A DNA stretch of 64,000 nt, taken from contig OZ245921.1 of the NCBI GenBank assembly GCA_965229695.1, positions 682,001-746,000 of the forward strand. Reading direction: 5' to 3'. The first letter of the stretch is position 1. The number at the start of each line of letters is the position of its first letter. A model generated the notes under the pieces. The model worked only from the letters and a program-made list of their open reading frames with translations. It was not told the DNA's origin and made no database searches. This stretch comes from JANSYL01 sp965229695 (lineage in GTDB: Bacteria; Pseudomonadota; Alphaproteobacteria; Rhodobacterales; Rhodobacteraceae). This document shows, piece by piece, positions 8,303 to 16,899 of the stretch. The position numbers and the translations under genes are program-made.

Positions 8303-9493
8303 ATGACCGATTTCGCACGGACCCGCGCCCAGTTTCACCTGCCCGATGGCGTGATTTACCTGGATGGCAATTCTCTGGGCCCTTTGCCCAAGGCAGCCGA
8401 GGCGGCGGCCAAACATGTTTTGAACGCCGAATGGGGAGAAATGGTTATCACCGGGTGGAACCGGGCGGGATGGATCGAACTGCCCACGCGGTTGGGCGAT
8501 CGGATCGCGGACCTGATCGGGGCCGCGCCGGGCACGACAGTGGTTGGCGATAGCCTGTCCCTGCGGCTTTACCAAGCTTTGGGCGCGGCCTTGGGGCTGA
8601 CCGAACGCAAGCTGGTTCTGACCGATCACGGCAATTTCCCATCCGACATCTATATGGCGCAGGGGCTGTTGGACACACTGGGTGAGGGTTATGAACTGCG
8701 CGTGGTGGCGCCCGAAGAGGTGGCCGAGGCCCTGACCGAGGAGGTTGGGGTCTTGATGTTGACCCAGGTCGATTACCGCAGCGGGCGATTGCATGACATG
8801 GCGGCCCTGACGGCGCAGGCCCATGCGGTGGGCGCGTTGACGGTGTGGGATCTGGCCCATTCGGCGGGCGCCCTGCCAGTCGATTTAACCGCAGCGAATG
8901 CCGATTTTGCCGTTGGCTGTACCTATAAATACCTCAATGGCGGGCCCGGCGCGCCGGCCTTCATCACCGTCGCGCCCCGGTTTTTGGATCGCGCGCCGAC
9001 ACTACTGAACGGATGGCTTGGCCATGCCGCGCCGTTTGATTTTGAGCTGGATTACAAACCCGCCCCCAATATCTCGCGCATGCGGGTGGGCACGCCTGCG
9101 ATTTTGCAAATGCGGGTGCTGGAGGCGGCGCTGGATGTTTGGGAGGGCGTGGATATGGCCGATCTGCGCGCACGTTCCATCGCGCTGTCGGAGCGGTTTA
9201 TTGCAGGGGTGCTGGCGCGCTGTCCGGCGCTGAGCCTTGCCTCGCCAGCTGCATCGGAGGCGCGGGGCAGCCAGGTCTCGTTCCGCTTTGCCCAAGGCTA
9301 TGCGGCGATGCAGGCCTTGATCGCGCGTGGGATCATCGGCGATTTCCGCGCCCCAGATATCATGCGTTTCGGCATCACGCCGCTTTACCTGTCAGAGGCC
9401 GATATCGATGCGGCCATTGCCGCCGTGGCCGAGGTGATGGCCAGCCGGGCCTATGAAGACCCGGCCTTTCAGGCGCGTCATTTGGTGACCTGA
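8303..9493 (+). CDS. kynU: Kynureninase
   Basis: A 396-residue PLP enzyme of the class V aminotransferase fold that cleaves kynurenine to anthranilate and alanine. Diagnostic parts are the start GVIYLDGNSLGPLP (16-29), F112-P113-S-D115 in the cofactor region, D183 and H186 in VWDLAHSAG, the PLP lysine K209 in GCTYKYLNGGPG, and RVGTPAILQM later. Length is normal. It follows the SDR gene by 62 nt on the same strand. Tryptophan dioxygenase and kynurenine formamidase genes are not in the window, so the upper pathway must be encoded elsewhere. Confidence 0.96.
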   Translation: MTDFARTRAQFHLPDGVIYLDGNSLGPLPKAAEAAAKHVLNAEWGEMVITGWNRAGWIELPTRLGDRIADLIGAAPGTTVVGDSLSLRLYQALGAALGLTERKLVLTDHGNFPSDIYMAQGLLDTLGEGYELRVVAPEEVAEALTEEVGVLMLTQVDYRSGRLHDMAALTAQAHAVGALTVWDLAHSAGALPVDLTAANADFAVGCTYKYLNGGPGAPAFITVAPRFLDRAPTLLNGWLGHAAPFDFELDYKPAPNISRMRVGTPAILQMRVLEAALDVWEGVDMADLRARSIALSERFIAGVLARCPALSLASPAASEARGSQVSFRFAQGYAAMQALIARGIIGDFRAPDIMRFGITPLYLSEADIDAAIAAVAEVMASRAYEDPAFQARHLVT

Positions 9494-9545
9494 ACCGCGC
9501 GCCTGGCCCGACCGCTGGGATCGCCGCGCTGCGCGCGCCGACCGA

Positions 9546-9593
9546 CCGGGGGTTTCACCCCCGGACCCCAGGGTATTTTTGGCCAGATGAAGG
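9546..9593 (+). repeat. Extragenic repeat with GC hairpin, copy 2
   Basis: A 7-bp perfect stem CCGGGGG/CCCCCGG with loop TTTCA (9546-9564) is followed by GGTATTTTTGGCCAGATGAAGG. It fills the gap between the convergent kynU and acyl-CoA ligase genes. Hairpin plus T-run could act as a terminator for kynU. The same tail occurs at 8251-8280 and 31836-31857, and similar elements are frequent between genes in Rhodobacteraceae as I recall. Confidence 0.65.
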
Positions 9594-9595
9594 GG

Positions 9596-11212
9596 TCAGA
9601 CGGGTTTGCGCAGGGCGCGGCGCATGAGTTTGCCCGTGGCCGTCATGGGCAGGGTTTTGGCGCGGATGATTTTGCGCGGAACCAGATGGGCGGAGACCTG
9701 ATCGCGAACCATGGATTTAAGGGCGTCTTCGAGCCCGGCGGGATCGGCGCCATCGCGCAGCACGATATGAGCCACGACAATTTCGGTGCGGATCGGATCG
9801 GGTTCGCCCACCACGGCGGCGAGCGTCACATCGGGGTGGCGGGTCAGGGCCTGTTCGATTTCGACCGGACCGATCCGGTAACCGGCGGAGGTGATGACAT
9901 CATCGTCGCGGGCGTGGAAGGTAAATTGCCCGGTGCTGTCTTGGGTCGCCAGATCGCCCGTGCGCAGCCAGCCATCGGCGCGTTTTTCGGCGGTGGCCTG
10001 GGGCTTGTTCCAATATTCCAGGAACATGACCGGATCGGGCGCGCGCAGGCAAATCTCGCCCACCTCTCCGGTGCCGGTCGCGCGGTTTTGGGCGTCGAGC
10101 AGCGCGACCTTATGGCCTGGGACGGGCAAGCCCATGGCACCGGGAACGCGCGGCATCGGGCCGGTGCAGGCGGCGAGGATCAAGTTGGCCTCGGTCTGGC
10201 CATAAAACTCGTTGATCTCAGCCCCCAGCCGGGCGCGGCCCCATTCGAGCAGATCGGCGCCCAAGGCCTCGCCCCCCGAGCCGATGGCGCGCAAGCGGAG
10301 GCTTTCGGGCACGGGCGCATCACGCATGAGGCGGAGCGCCGTGGGCGGGATGAAGGCGTTGGTCACGCCCTCTTGTGCCATGAGGGTGAGGGCAGCCACA
10401 GGGTCGAATTTAGCAAAGCGGTACGAGATCAGGGGCACGCCGTAGTAAAGGCAGGGCAAAGCCATATCCATCAGCCCGCCGATCCAGGCCCAATCCGCCG
10501 GGGTCCAGCCGATATCGCCGGGCTGTGGGAACCAGGATTGGCTCAGCTCCATGCAAGGCAGATGGCCGATGAGGAAGCGATGGCCGTGAAGCACACCTTT
10601 GGGATCGCCGGTGGTGCCAGAGGTGTAGATCATCACAGCCGGATCATCGGGGCCAGTGGCCACGGGGCGAAATGGGGCGGCTGGGCCAGTGGTGAGATCG
10701 TTGAAGCTGAGGACAGGCGCTTTGGCGGGGCCGGTGGTCACGATCTGTTTGAGATCGGGCAGGTCGGGCTGCAGGCCCAAAAGCGTCTCGAGGCAGGTGG
10801 GTTCGGCCACGACCATCTTGGCGCCGGAATCTGTAAGGCGATAGCGCAACGCCTCGCGCCCAAAGAGGGTGAAAAGCGGCAAGGCCACCGCGCCGAGTTT
10901 CATGGCGGCAAAATGGGTGATCAGCACGGCGGGGTGCTGGGCCATCAAAATCGCCACCCGATCGCCGCGTGTGATGCCATGGGCGCGCATGGCCTGGGCC
11001 AGCGCATCTGAAGCGCGTTTGAGCTGGCCATAGGTCCAGGTTTCGCGACGGCCATCTTGGTGCAGATGGGTGACCGCAGGCCGGTCGGGGGCCAAAGCTG
11101 CCCAGCTATCGCAGCAGAGATTGGCGATGTTCATCTGCGCAGGCAAGTGCCAGCGGAAATTGGCCCTGAGATCGGGCCAGCTTTGCGGCGATTTAAACAG
11201 GCGTCGATCCAT
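9596..11212 (-). CDS. AMP-binding acyl-CoA synthetase (medium-chain/aryl type)
   Basis: A 538-residue adenylate-forming enzyme with the A3 motif YTSGTTGDPKG at 196-206, the A5 motif NEFYGQTEA, GWLRTGDLA, and the C-terminal catalytic lysine in TATGKLMRR. It should activate a carboxylic acid to its CoA thioester through an acyl-AMP. The ATG at 11212 is preferred over an upstream GTG because GGGAAGGGGGG precedes it. It converges on kynU, so activation of anthranilate or another aromatic acid is possible, but substrate cannot be read from sequence; medium-chain fatty or propionate-like acids are equally possible. Confidence 0.9.
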   Translation of the reverse strand: MDRRLFKSPQSWPDLRANFRWHLPAQMNIANLCCDSWAALAPDRPAVTHLHQDGRRETWTYGQLKRASDALAQAMRAHGITRGDRVAILMAQHPAVLITHFAAMKLGAVALPLFTLFGREALRYRLTDSGAKMVVAEPTCLETLLGLQPDLPDLKQIVTTGPAKAPVLSFNDLTTGPAAPFRPVATGPDDPAVMIYTSGTTGDPKGVLHGHRFLIGHLPCMELSQSWFPQPGDIGWTPADWAWIGGLMDMALPCLYYGVPLISYRFAKFDPVAALTLMAQEGVTNAFIPPTALRLMRDAPVPESLRLRAIGSGGEALGADLLEWGRARLGAEINEFYGQTEANLILAACTGPMPRVPGAMGLPVPGHKVALLDAQNRATGTGEVGEICLRAPDPVMFLEYWNKPQATAEKRADGWLRTGDLATQDSTGQFTFHARDDDVITSAGYRIGPVEIEQALTRHPDVTLAAVVGEPDPIRTEIVVAHIVLRDGADPAGLEDALKSMVRDQVSAHLVPRKIIRAKTLPMTATGKLMRRALRKPV

Positions 11213-11257
11213 CACGCCCCCCTTCCCCGATCGCAACCGCGCAAGCACGCGGCCAGG

Positions 11258-11713
11258 TCAGAGCCCGGTCACGGTCAGCGTTGGCAGGGCCGTCAGCGGC
11301 AGGCCCAGGGCCTGGTAGCCTTCGAGCGACAGGCGCGAGCCGGAATTACGCTCCCCTCCCGAGGGGCGCAGCGTGACCACAATGGATTGCCCGTTTTCGG
11401 CCACCACGCGGCCTTGGCGTTCGCTATCGACCAAAGGGGTTTCAAGCCAGAGGCCTGGCACCGTCGCATCCCCCAGGCTGGTCACGGAAAAGCCCAGCAA
11501 ACCGCCGGGGCCTGCGGGTGTGCCATCAGCCTCGTCGCCTTCGGTGCCATCGGGCCGCTCGGTCGGGCGGATCGTGGCCTCACTCGGGTCGAGCAGGACA
11601 ATCTCGGGCGCGGGGTCGCGGCCGCCAAAAAGCCCATTGCCACCGCCGATTGACAGGCCATCGCCACAGCCCGCCAGGGCCACACTTAGCAAAACAAATC
11701 CAATCCGTTTCAT
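11258..11713 (-). CDS. Predicted lipoprotein of unknown function
   Basis: A 151-residue protein starting MKRIGFVLLSVALAGC, a lipoprotein signal peptide with the lipidated Cys at residue 16. After a Gly-rich segment (GGGNGLFGGRD) comes an acidic Pro/Thr linker, and the C-terminal half (VPGLWLETPLVDSERQGRVV, SIVVTLRP, ALGLPLTALPTLTVT) looks like a small beta-rich domain. The function is unknown to me. It ends 45 nt upstream of the acyl-CoA ligase start on the same strand, which does not by itself prove an operon. It diverges from moaA. Confidence 0.82.
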   Translation of the reverse strand: MKRIGFVLLSVALAGCGDGLSIGGGNGLFGGRDPAPEIVLLDPSEATIRPTERPDGTEGDEADGTPAGPGGLLGFSVTSLGDATVPGLWLETPLVDSERQGRVVAENGQSIVVTLRPSGGERNSGSRLSLEGYQALGLPLTALPTLTVTGL

Positions 11714-11811
11714 GGGCGCGACGGTATCGGCAATCAGGGGCCGCCGCAACGGGGGCAGGTGATGTCGCGCGGGAACTTGCGGGGGGCGCCTTTGCTGCCT
11801 AGATTTCAGCC

Positions 11812-12822
11812 ATGGACCAGACCGCCCCTTTGATCGATCCGTTCCAGCGCGCGATTTCTTATCTGCGCGTTTCGGTGACCGATCGCTGCGATTTCCGCTG
11901 CGTGTACTGCATGTCGGAAAACATGACCTTTCTGCCCAAGAAAGAGCTTTTGACCCTCGAAGAACTGGACCGCATGTGTTCGACCTTCGTGCGGATGGGG
12001 GTGGAAAAGCTGCGCATCACCGGGGGCGAGCCTTTGGTGCGGCGCGATATCATGACCTTTTTCCGGGCCATGACCCGGCATTTGGACAGCGGCGCGTTGA
12101 AAGAGCTGACGCTGACCACCAATGGCAGCCAGTTGTCGCGGTTTGCGGGTGATCTTTATGAGGCCGGGGTGCGGCGGGTGAATGTCTCACTCGACACGCT
12201 GGATGAGGGCAAGTTTGCCGAGATCACGCGCTGGGGCCGGTTGCCGCAGGTTTTGAAGGGCATCGATGCGGCCCAGGCGGCGGGGCTGCGGATCAAGATC
12301 AATGCAGTGGCGCTAAAAGGCTTTAACGAAGACGAGCTGTTTGATTTGCAGGCCTGGTGTGCCGATCGCGATATGGACCTGACCTTTATCGAGGTTATGC
12401 CCATGGGCGATTTGGGCAATGAAGATCGGCTGGATCAATATTGGTCTTTGAAAGATTTGCGGGCGCGGCTGGCGGAACGGTTTACGCTGGTGGATCTAGC
12501 CGAACGCACGGGGGGGCCCGCGCGCTATGTGCAATTGCAGGAAACCGGACAAAAGATTGGATTTATTACGCCCCTAACCCATAATTTCTGCGAAAGCTGC
12601 AACCGGGTGCGCCTGACCTGCACGGGCGAGCTGTATATGTGCCTGGGCCAGGAAGACATGGCCGATCTGCGCGCGCCGCTGCGGGATTCGCAAAGCGACG
12701 CGCCCTTGGAAGAGGCGATCCGCGCGGCCATTGAGCGGAAGCCCAAGGGGCATGATTTCGATTATTCCCGGCAGAAGATCGACGGTCAGGTCAGCCGCCA
12801 TATGAGCCATACCGGCGGATAG
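11812..12822 (+). CDS. moaA: GTP 3',8-cyclase MoaA
   Basis: A 336-residue radical SAM enzyme for the first step of molybdenum cofactor synthesis (GTP to 3',8-cyclo-dihydro-GTP). The N-terminal cluster motif C26-x3-C30-x2-C33 is in VTDRCDFRCVYC. GGEPL follows, and the C-terminal cluster cysteines lie in HNFCESCNRVRLTCTGELYMC. The obligatory C-terminal Gly-Gly is present (SHTGG). No other mo- genes adjoin it; iorAB, which need the cofactor, lie 17 kb away. Its last codons form half of a hairpin at 12811-12832. Confidence 0.97.
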   Translation: MDQTAPLIDPFQRAISYLRVSVTDRCDFRCVYCMSENMTFLPKKELLTLEELDRMCSTFVRMGVEKLRITGGEPLVRRDIMTFFRAMTRHLDSGALKELTLTTNGSQLSRFAGDLYEAGVRRVNVSLDTLDEGKFAEITRWGRLPQVLKGIDAAQAAGLRIKINAVALKGFNEDELFDLQAWCADRDMDLTFIEVMPMGDLGNEDRLDQYWSLKDLRARLAERFTLVDLAERTGGPARYVQLQETGQKIGFITPLTHNFCESCNRVRLTCTGELYMCLGQEDMADLRAPLRDSQSDAPLEEAIRAAIERKPKGHDFDYSRQKIDGQVSRHMSHTGG

Positions 12823-12832
12823 CTCCGCCGGT
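12811..12832. terminator. Hairpin spanning the moaA stop codon
   Basis: A perfect 9-bp stem ACCGGCGGA/TCCGCCGGT with loop TAGC; the loop begins with the moaA stop. There is no clear T-run, so termination is plausible rather than certain. It lies between the convergent moaA and the secreted protein gene. Confidence 0.5.
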
Positions 12833-12843
12833 AGACAATTGGT

Positions 12844-13281
12844 TTAGTTACGGAAAACGCCGGAACCAAAGCGCATTTGCGCGCTGCCCGAACGCGGCAG
12901 GGGCGCTTGGGTCACGATGCAATTGGCCGTGCCGCTTGCCAGGGCGTTGCGCGAGCTTGCACGGCTAAAAAAGCTAAAGTTGACGCGATAGGTTTGGCCA
13001 TCGACCACAAGCTCGCCATCGCGGGCCATATCACGCACGGTGTTGCGCAAGCGACTGTCGCGCAGATAACCGATGCCGCACATGGCAAGCCGGTTTCCTT
13101 GCGCGGACAGATTCCACCGATAGGTATAAACAACCCCTAATTCACCGGTAAATCTGATCTCATGTTCGACAAAACTGCTGTCAACGGGTCTTTGAAAATC
13201 TTGCGCCTGAACGGGCGCGGATGTGATTAAAATAAAGGTTACGACGGCGATAACGGGGGACAACCAGTAATTATTAAACAA
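12844..13281 (-). CDS. Secreted protein of unknown function, TTG start
   Basis: A 145-residue protein with a signal peptide (LSPVIAVVTFILITSAPVQA-Q, cleavage after about residue 26). The mature part is beta-rich with two Cys (MCGIGYL and NCIVTQ) that could form a disulfide. I know no family. The start must be TTG at 13281 or a nearby TTG, because an in-frame TGA immediately precedes 13281. An AAGGA lies about 10 nt upstream. It converges on moaA. Lower G+C in its 5' part than neighbours hints at faster evolution or acquisition. Confidence 0.72.
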   Translation of the reverse strand: MFNNYWLSPVIAVVTFILITSAPVQAQDFQRPVDSSFVEHEIRFTGELGVVYTYRWNLSAQGNRLAMCGIGYLRDSRLRNTVRDMARDGELVVDGQTYRVNFSFFSRASSRNALASGTANCIVTQAPLPRSGSAQMRFGSGVFRN

Positions 13282-13528
13282 TCAACTCATCCTTTTCTTG
13301 AGTGAATTTTCCAATTTCGCGAATTGAGATAGGCATAGTGCCCTGCAAAAGGGAATAGGTGATTTTGTCGGATTTGGGGTTTGGGAAACTTGACCCTACG
13401 TGCGCCCGCGCGGGGCCGGGGCCGCGCCACGCTTCCGGATATCCTCCGCTAGGCAACCGGGGCGGGTGTGGTCATGCTTGGGGTCATCCGCCGCTTGGTG
13501 CGACGGGCTGGCAAATAGGGACACGCAG

Positions 13529-14257
13529 ATGAAGCGCACGGCATTTCTTTCCATTCTCATCCTCAGCCTCTCCGCCAGTCTGGCGATGGCGCAAGGTCAG
13601 CGCCCGCCCCCGCCGCCCGGTGGCGGCGGCCCGATGGTGAACGAGGTCGATTTGGGCGGTGCCGGGTCAACCACGGTGGTGGGGGAGATCTGGGTCGATA
13701 ACTGGTTTCAGATGCATCTGAACGGCGCGCCCTTGCATGAGGACAGCACCCCCTACCTGACCGAGAGGTCCTTTAACGGCGAGCGCCTCACCTTTCGCAC
13801 CGATTTGCCCGCCACCATTGCCTTTGAGTTCCGCGATTACATGGCCGACGATACCGGGCTGGAATATATCGGCACCAATCGGCAGCAGATGGGCGATGGC
13901 GGCGCGATTGCACAGTTCATCAATGCTGCAACCGGAGAGGTTTTGGCGGTAACCGGCGATGATTGGGCCTGCACCGTGATCCACCATGCGCCCAGTGACA
14001 CGGCTTGCGCACGCGAACGGAACCCGGTTGCCGGGCAAGGGGCGTGTGCCGGTGACATCCAAGCCGCCCCCACAGGTTGGACCGCGCCGGGTTTTGACGA
14101 TAGCGGCTGGCCCCGGGCCAGCACGTTCTCGGAAAGTGCGGTTCGGCCCAAGGATGGCTATGATCAGATCAGCTGGACAGGCGCTGCTGCGCTGATCTGG
14201 GGCCCGAACCTGGAACAGGACAACATCGTTTTGTGCCGCGCCGCGCTTGGCGGCTAA
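13529..14257 (+). CDS. Secreted Pro/Gly-rich-linker protein with galactose-binding-like C-terminus
   Basis: A 242-residue protein from ATG 13529. The signal peptide (FLSILILSLSASLAMA-Q) is followed by a linker QRPPPPPGGGGP and a beta-rich domain. GEIWVDNWFQMHLNG, the FEFRDYMADD segment and FDDSGWPRA recall galactose-binding-like jelly-roll modules. Four Cys in the C-terminal half may form disulfides. A periplasmic or extracellular binding role is inferred; the family is not recognised. Its stop shares CTAA with the convergent META-domain gene. Confidence 0.75.
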   Translation: MKRTAFLSILILSLSASLAMAQGQRPPPPPGGGGPMVNEVDLGGAGSTTVVGEIWVDNWFQMHLNGAPLHEDSTPYLTERSFNGERLTFRTDLPATIAFEFRDYMADDTGLEYIGTNRQQMGDGGAIAQFINAATGEVLAVTGDDWACTVIHHAPSDTACARERNPVAGQGACAGDIQAAPTGWTAPGFDDSGWPRASTFSESAVRPKDGYDQISWTGAAALIWGPNLEQDNIVLCRAALGG

Positions 14258-14952
14258 CGGCGGGCCAAAAGCAGCGGCGCGTTGTCAGCCCCAGATAGGA
14301 TCAGCGCGCCGTTTTCGTCGATGTCGAACAGGTAAGTCTGCGCCAGCGCCCCGATAAACTGGCGTTCTTGCGCCATGTCAGCCTCGGGGCAGGCCATCAT
14401 GGTGCTGGCCACGGGGCCGATGATCAACGCGTCGCCGGTCAACTCGAAGCCGGTGCTGAAACGATTGCAGCCGGTGTTGCCGGTGAGCGCCCCCTCAGCA
14501 TTGAAGTGCAAGGTGGAGGCGGTTGTGCCGGTAAGGGCCTCACCTGCCAAGGTCTCCACCACCCATTCCCCACCGAGGAGCAGATCAAGGGGCCGCCCGG
14601 CGCAACCCATCAACACCTCATCCCCCATGGTCAGGCTCGCAGCAGCGGGGAAGGGCATCCCGCTCATCTCATCATGGCAAAGGCCGGGTTTGGTGGTCAG
14701 CACCGCGCGCAGGGCGCGGTCGGTGTCGTGGGCTTCAACGATCAGGCCCACCTGCATAGCGCCGATCTGCGAGGTGACGGGCAACGTAACCGGCTCCAGC
14801 CCCAAGCGATTGATCTGCAGGGATTGTTCCGCCAACTCCACGGACCAGAACGGTTCTGTTCCGCTGGCATGCAGACGGTGGGTATCAGTATCGGCAAAGA
14901 CGGGCGCCGCAAGGGCGACAAGCGCCATGACGGCGATCAGGGGGTGTTTCAC
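14254..14952 (-). CDS. META-domain (HslJ-like) exported protein
   Basis: A 232-residue protein from a GTG at 14952. An upstream 36-residue extension lacks signal features, while the GTG start gives a good signal peptide (HPLIAVMALVALAAPVFA). The first domain (SGTEPFWSVEL) resembles the small lipoprotein/COG3650-type domain often fused to META. The C-terminal META/HslJ domain has NTGCNRF and the STMMACPEADMAQERQF signature. Family members are envelope stress or heat-shock-associated proteins; the exact role is unclear. Its stop overlaps that of the upstream convergent gene. Confidence 0.87.
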   Translation of the reverse strand: MKHPLIAVMALVALAAPVFADTDTHRLHASGTEPFWSVELAEQSLQINRLGLEPVTLPVTSQIGAMQVGLIVEAHDTDRALRAVLTTKPGLCHDEMSGMPFPAAASLTMGDEVLMGCAGRPLDLLLGGEWVVETLAGEALTGTTASTLHFNAEGALTGNTGCNRFSTGFELTGDALIIGPVASTMMACPEADMAQERQFIGALAQTYLFDIDENGALILSGADNAPLLLARR

Positions 14953-15072
14953 GGGGTCGGGCCCTTTTTTGTTTTTGATGCTCACCCGACAGGATTTGGG
15001 CCATGGGGCTAGGCGCGCCAAGGGTTGGATGGGGCCGGGCCAAGCACTCGGCGGAGCCACGCCAAAACCGCG

Positions 15073-15714
15073 CTAGATCGGCGGCAAATCGCCGGGGTCG
15101 TACCCGTCACGCAGCCAATCTTCGACCGACCGCCCTGCCCCATCGCGGGCATAGCCGGCCAGAACACGATCCATGGCCCCAGCTTTCGAGCCTTTGAAAT
15201 GCAGGAAACCCGGGCTGAGCATCTTTTCGGCTTCGGCCAAAGGGCGGTCTTCGATCGCGAGCAAGTAGAGCGCGGCGGCCAACCCGGCGCGATCTGCCCC
15301 TGATTTGCAATGCATCAGAAACGGGCGTTCGATGGTTCGAAACATCTCGACCAGTGCCAGAAGCGTCGCGGCGGGCGGCACGGCTTTGTCAGAAAACCCA
15401 AGCGCGTGCAGGGTCAGCCCAAGCTCTTCACAATAAATCTGCTCGGTCGCGTAATGGGCGCTGTCGGCAGAGCCGCGCAGGGTCAAGATCGACCGAATGC
15501 CTTGGGCCTTAAGTCGGCGCAGACGGCCCGGCGTGGGGTGGTTCGACCGAAACACACCGGGTGCGATTTCGAGTTGATTGGTCCAGACCAGCCGCAACAC
15601 GGAGTGATCGAACCATAGATTGTAAATGCGCGCGCGGCGCCAGGTATCGGCATCAACCGGGGCCACATTGTAATAGGCCCGTTGCCGCCGTTCCCAATCA
15701 ACCAGCGCGCGCAT
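15073..15714 (-). CDS. Dual-specificity/tyrosine phosphatase-like protein
   Basis: A 213-residue cytosolic protein from ATG 15714. The Cys-phosphatase signature HCKSGADRAG gives C136 and R142, and FRSNHPTPGRL with a likely general-acid loop precedes it. The fold should be that of DSP or atypical tyrosine phosphatases. It is the last gene of the minus-strand amidohydrolase run, 5 nt after the third M20 gene. Its substrate (protein, phosphoinositide or other) cannot be read. The placement with peptidases is unusual and suggests coupling or simply read-through. Confidence 0.86.
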   Translation of the reverse strand: MRALVDWERRQRAYYNVAPVDADTWRRARIYNLWFDHSVLRLVWTNQLEIAPGVFRSNHPTPGRLRRLKAQGIRSILTLRGSADSAHYATEQIYCEELGLTLHALGFSDKAVPPAATLLALVEMFRTIERPFLMHCKSGADRAGLAAALYLLAIEDRPLAEAEKMLSPGFLHFKGSKAGAMDRVLAGYARDGAGRSVEDWLRDGYDPGDLPPI

Positions 15715-15719
15715 CGGGC

Positions 15720-16883
15720 TTAGGCCGCAGGCATCCGGCGTTCGACAATCTCGGCCCACCAGGAGCAGCCTGCCGGGATCACCTCATCGTTAAAATTGTA
15801 TTTGGGGTGATGCACATTGGCGGTGTCGCCATTGCCGACCAGGATATAGGCGCCCGGTTTGCTTTCGAGCATGAAGGCGAAATCTTCGCCGCCCATGACC
15901 AACGGGGCGTCATCGCAATCGCCCGAGACGGCGGTTGCAACCTCAGCCGCGAATTGGGTCTGTTCCTCGGAATTCACCATAACCGGATAGTTGCGCTGGT
16001 AGTCCACCGTGGCCGAGCCGCCAAAGGTGGCGGCGGTGCCTTCCACGATCTCTTTCATCCGGGTTTCGGCCAGGTCGCGAATTTCCGGGTCAAGCGTGCG
16101 CACCGTGCCCTTTAGATGCACGGTTTCGGGGATCACGTTGAAGGCTTTGCTGCCGGTTTCAAAGCTGGTGACCGAGACCACCACCGATTTGATCGGATCG
16201 GTGTTGCGGCTGGCGATGGTTTGTAGCGCCAAAACGATATGGCTGGCGATGATGGTGGTATCGACCACCTCTTGCGGTTTGGCGGCATGGCCGCCGCGCC
16301 CGGTGACGTGAATTTCGAAAATATCTGTGGCGGCGAAAAACGCGCCAGGGCGGATGGCGAAACTGCCCAGGGGTTGGCCAGGCCAATTGTGCATCCCGTA
16401 AACCTCTTCAATGCCGAAGCGTTCCATCATGCCGTCTTCGACCATTTCGCGGCCACCGCCGCCGCCTTCTTCGGCGGGTTGGAAAATTACTGCGACGGTG
16501 CCGTCGAAGTTACGGGTCTCGGCCAGGTATTTGGCCGCCCCCAGCAGCATGGCGGTGTGCCCGTCATGGCCGCAGGCATGCATCGCGCCCGGCGTTTTCG
16601 AGGCATATTCGACGCCGGTTTCTTCGTGGATCGGCAGCGCATCCATATCCGCCCGCAGACCGATGGTTTTACCCGAGGCCGTGGATTTGCCTTTGATGAT
16701 GCCGACCACACCGGTGCGCCCGATACCTTCGACAATCTCATCACAGCCAAATTCTTTCAGCTTTTCAGCAACCAGCGCCGAGGTGCGGTGGGTTTCGAAC
16801 AGAATTTCGGGATGGGCGTGAATATCCTGCCGCCATTCGGTGATTTCAGGCAGCAATTCGGCGAAACGGTTTTTGACAGGCAT
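15720..16883 (-). CDS. M20 family amidohydrolase (hippurate/N-acyl-amino-acid hydrolase), paralogue A
   Basis: A 387-residue M20D metallopeptidase starting MPVKNRFAELLPE. Metal ligands are visible in MHACGHDGH (Cys and His), QPAEEGG (Glu pair), YGMHN, GGHAA and the C-terminal NVHHPKYNF. Such enzymes remove acyl groups from N-acyl amino acids such as hippurate. It is the third of three tandem paralogues in transcription order. Against B and C it carries distinct residues around the substrate cleft (NWPGQPLG and WWAE near the C-terminus), suggesting a different acyl or side-chain preference. The gap to paralogue B is 16 nt. Confidence 0.95.
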   Translation of the reverse strand: MPVKNRFAELLPEITEWRQDIHAHPEILFETHRTSALVAEKLKEFGCDEIVEGIGRTGVVGIIKGKSTASGKTIGLRADMDALPIHEETGVEYASKTPGAMHACGHDGHTAMLLGAAKYLAETRNFDGTVAVIFQPAEEGGGGGREMVEDGMMERFGIEEVYGMHNWPGQPLGSFAIRPGAFFAATDIFEIHVTGRGGHAAKPQEVVDTTIIASHIVLALQTIASRNTDPIKSVVVSVTSFETGSKAFNVIPETVHLKGTVRTLDPEIRDLAETRMKEIVEGTAATFGGSATVDYQRNYPVMVNSEEQTQFAAEVATAVSGDCDDAPLVMGGEDFAFMLESKPGAYILVGNGDTANVHHPKYNFNDEVIPAGCSWWAEIVERRMPAA

Positions 16884-16899
16884 TAGATGCTCCCTAAGG

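Noticed and set aside
9587..11011. A 474-residue open frame on the plus strand
   Set aside because: It is antisense to the acyl-CoA ligase, whose motifs are complete.
13274..13456. A 60-residue minus-strand frame upstream of the secreted TTG-start gene
   Set aside because: It has no ribosome site and low-complexity composition, and lies in the gene-free gap.
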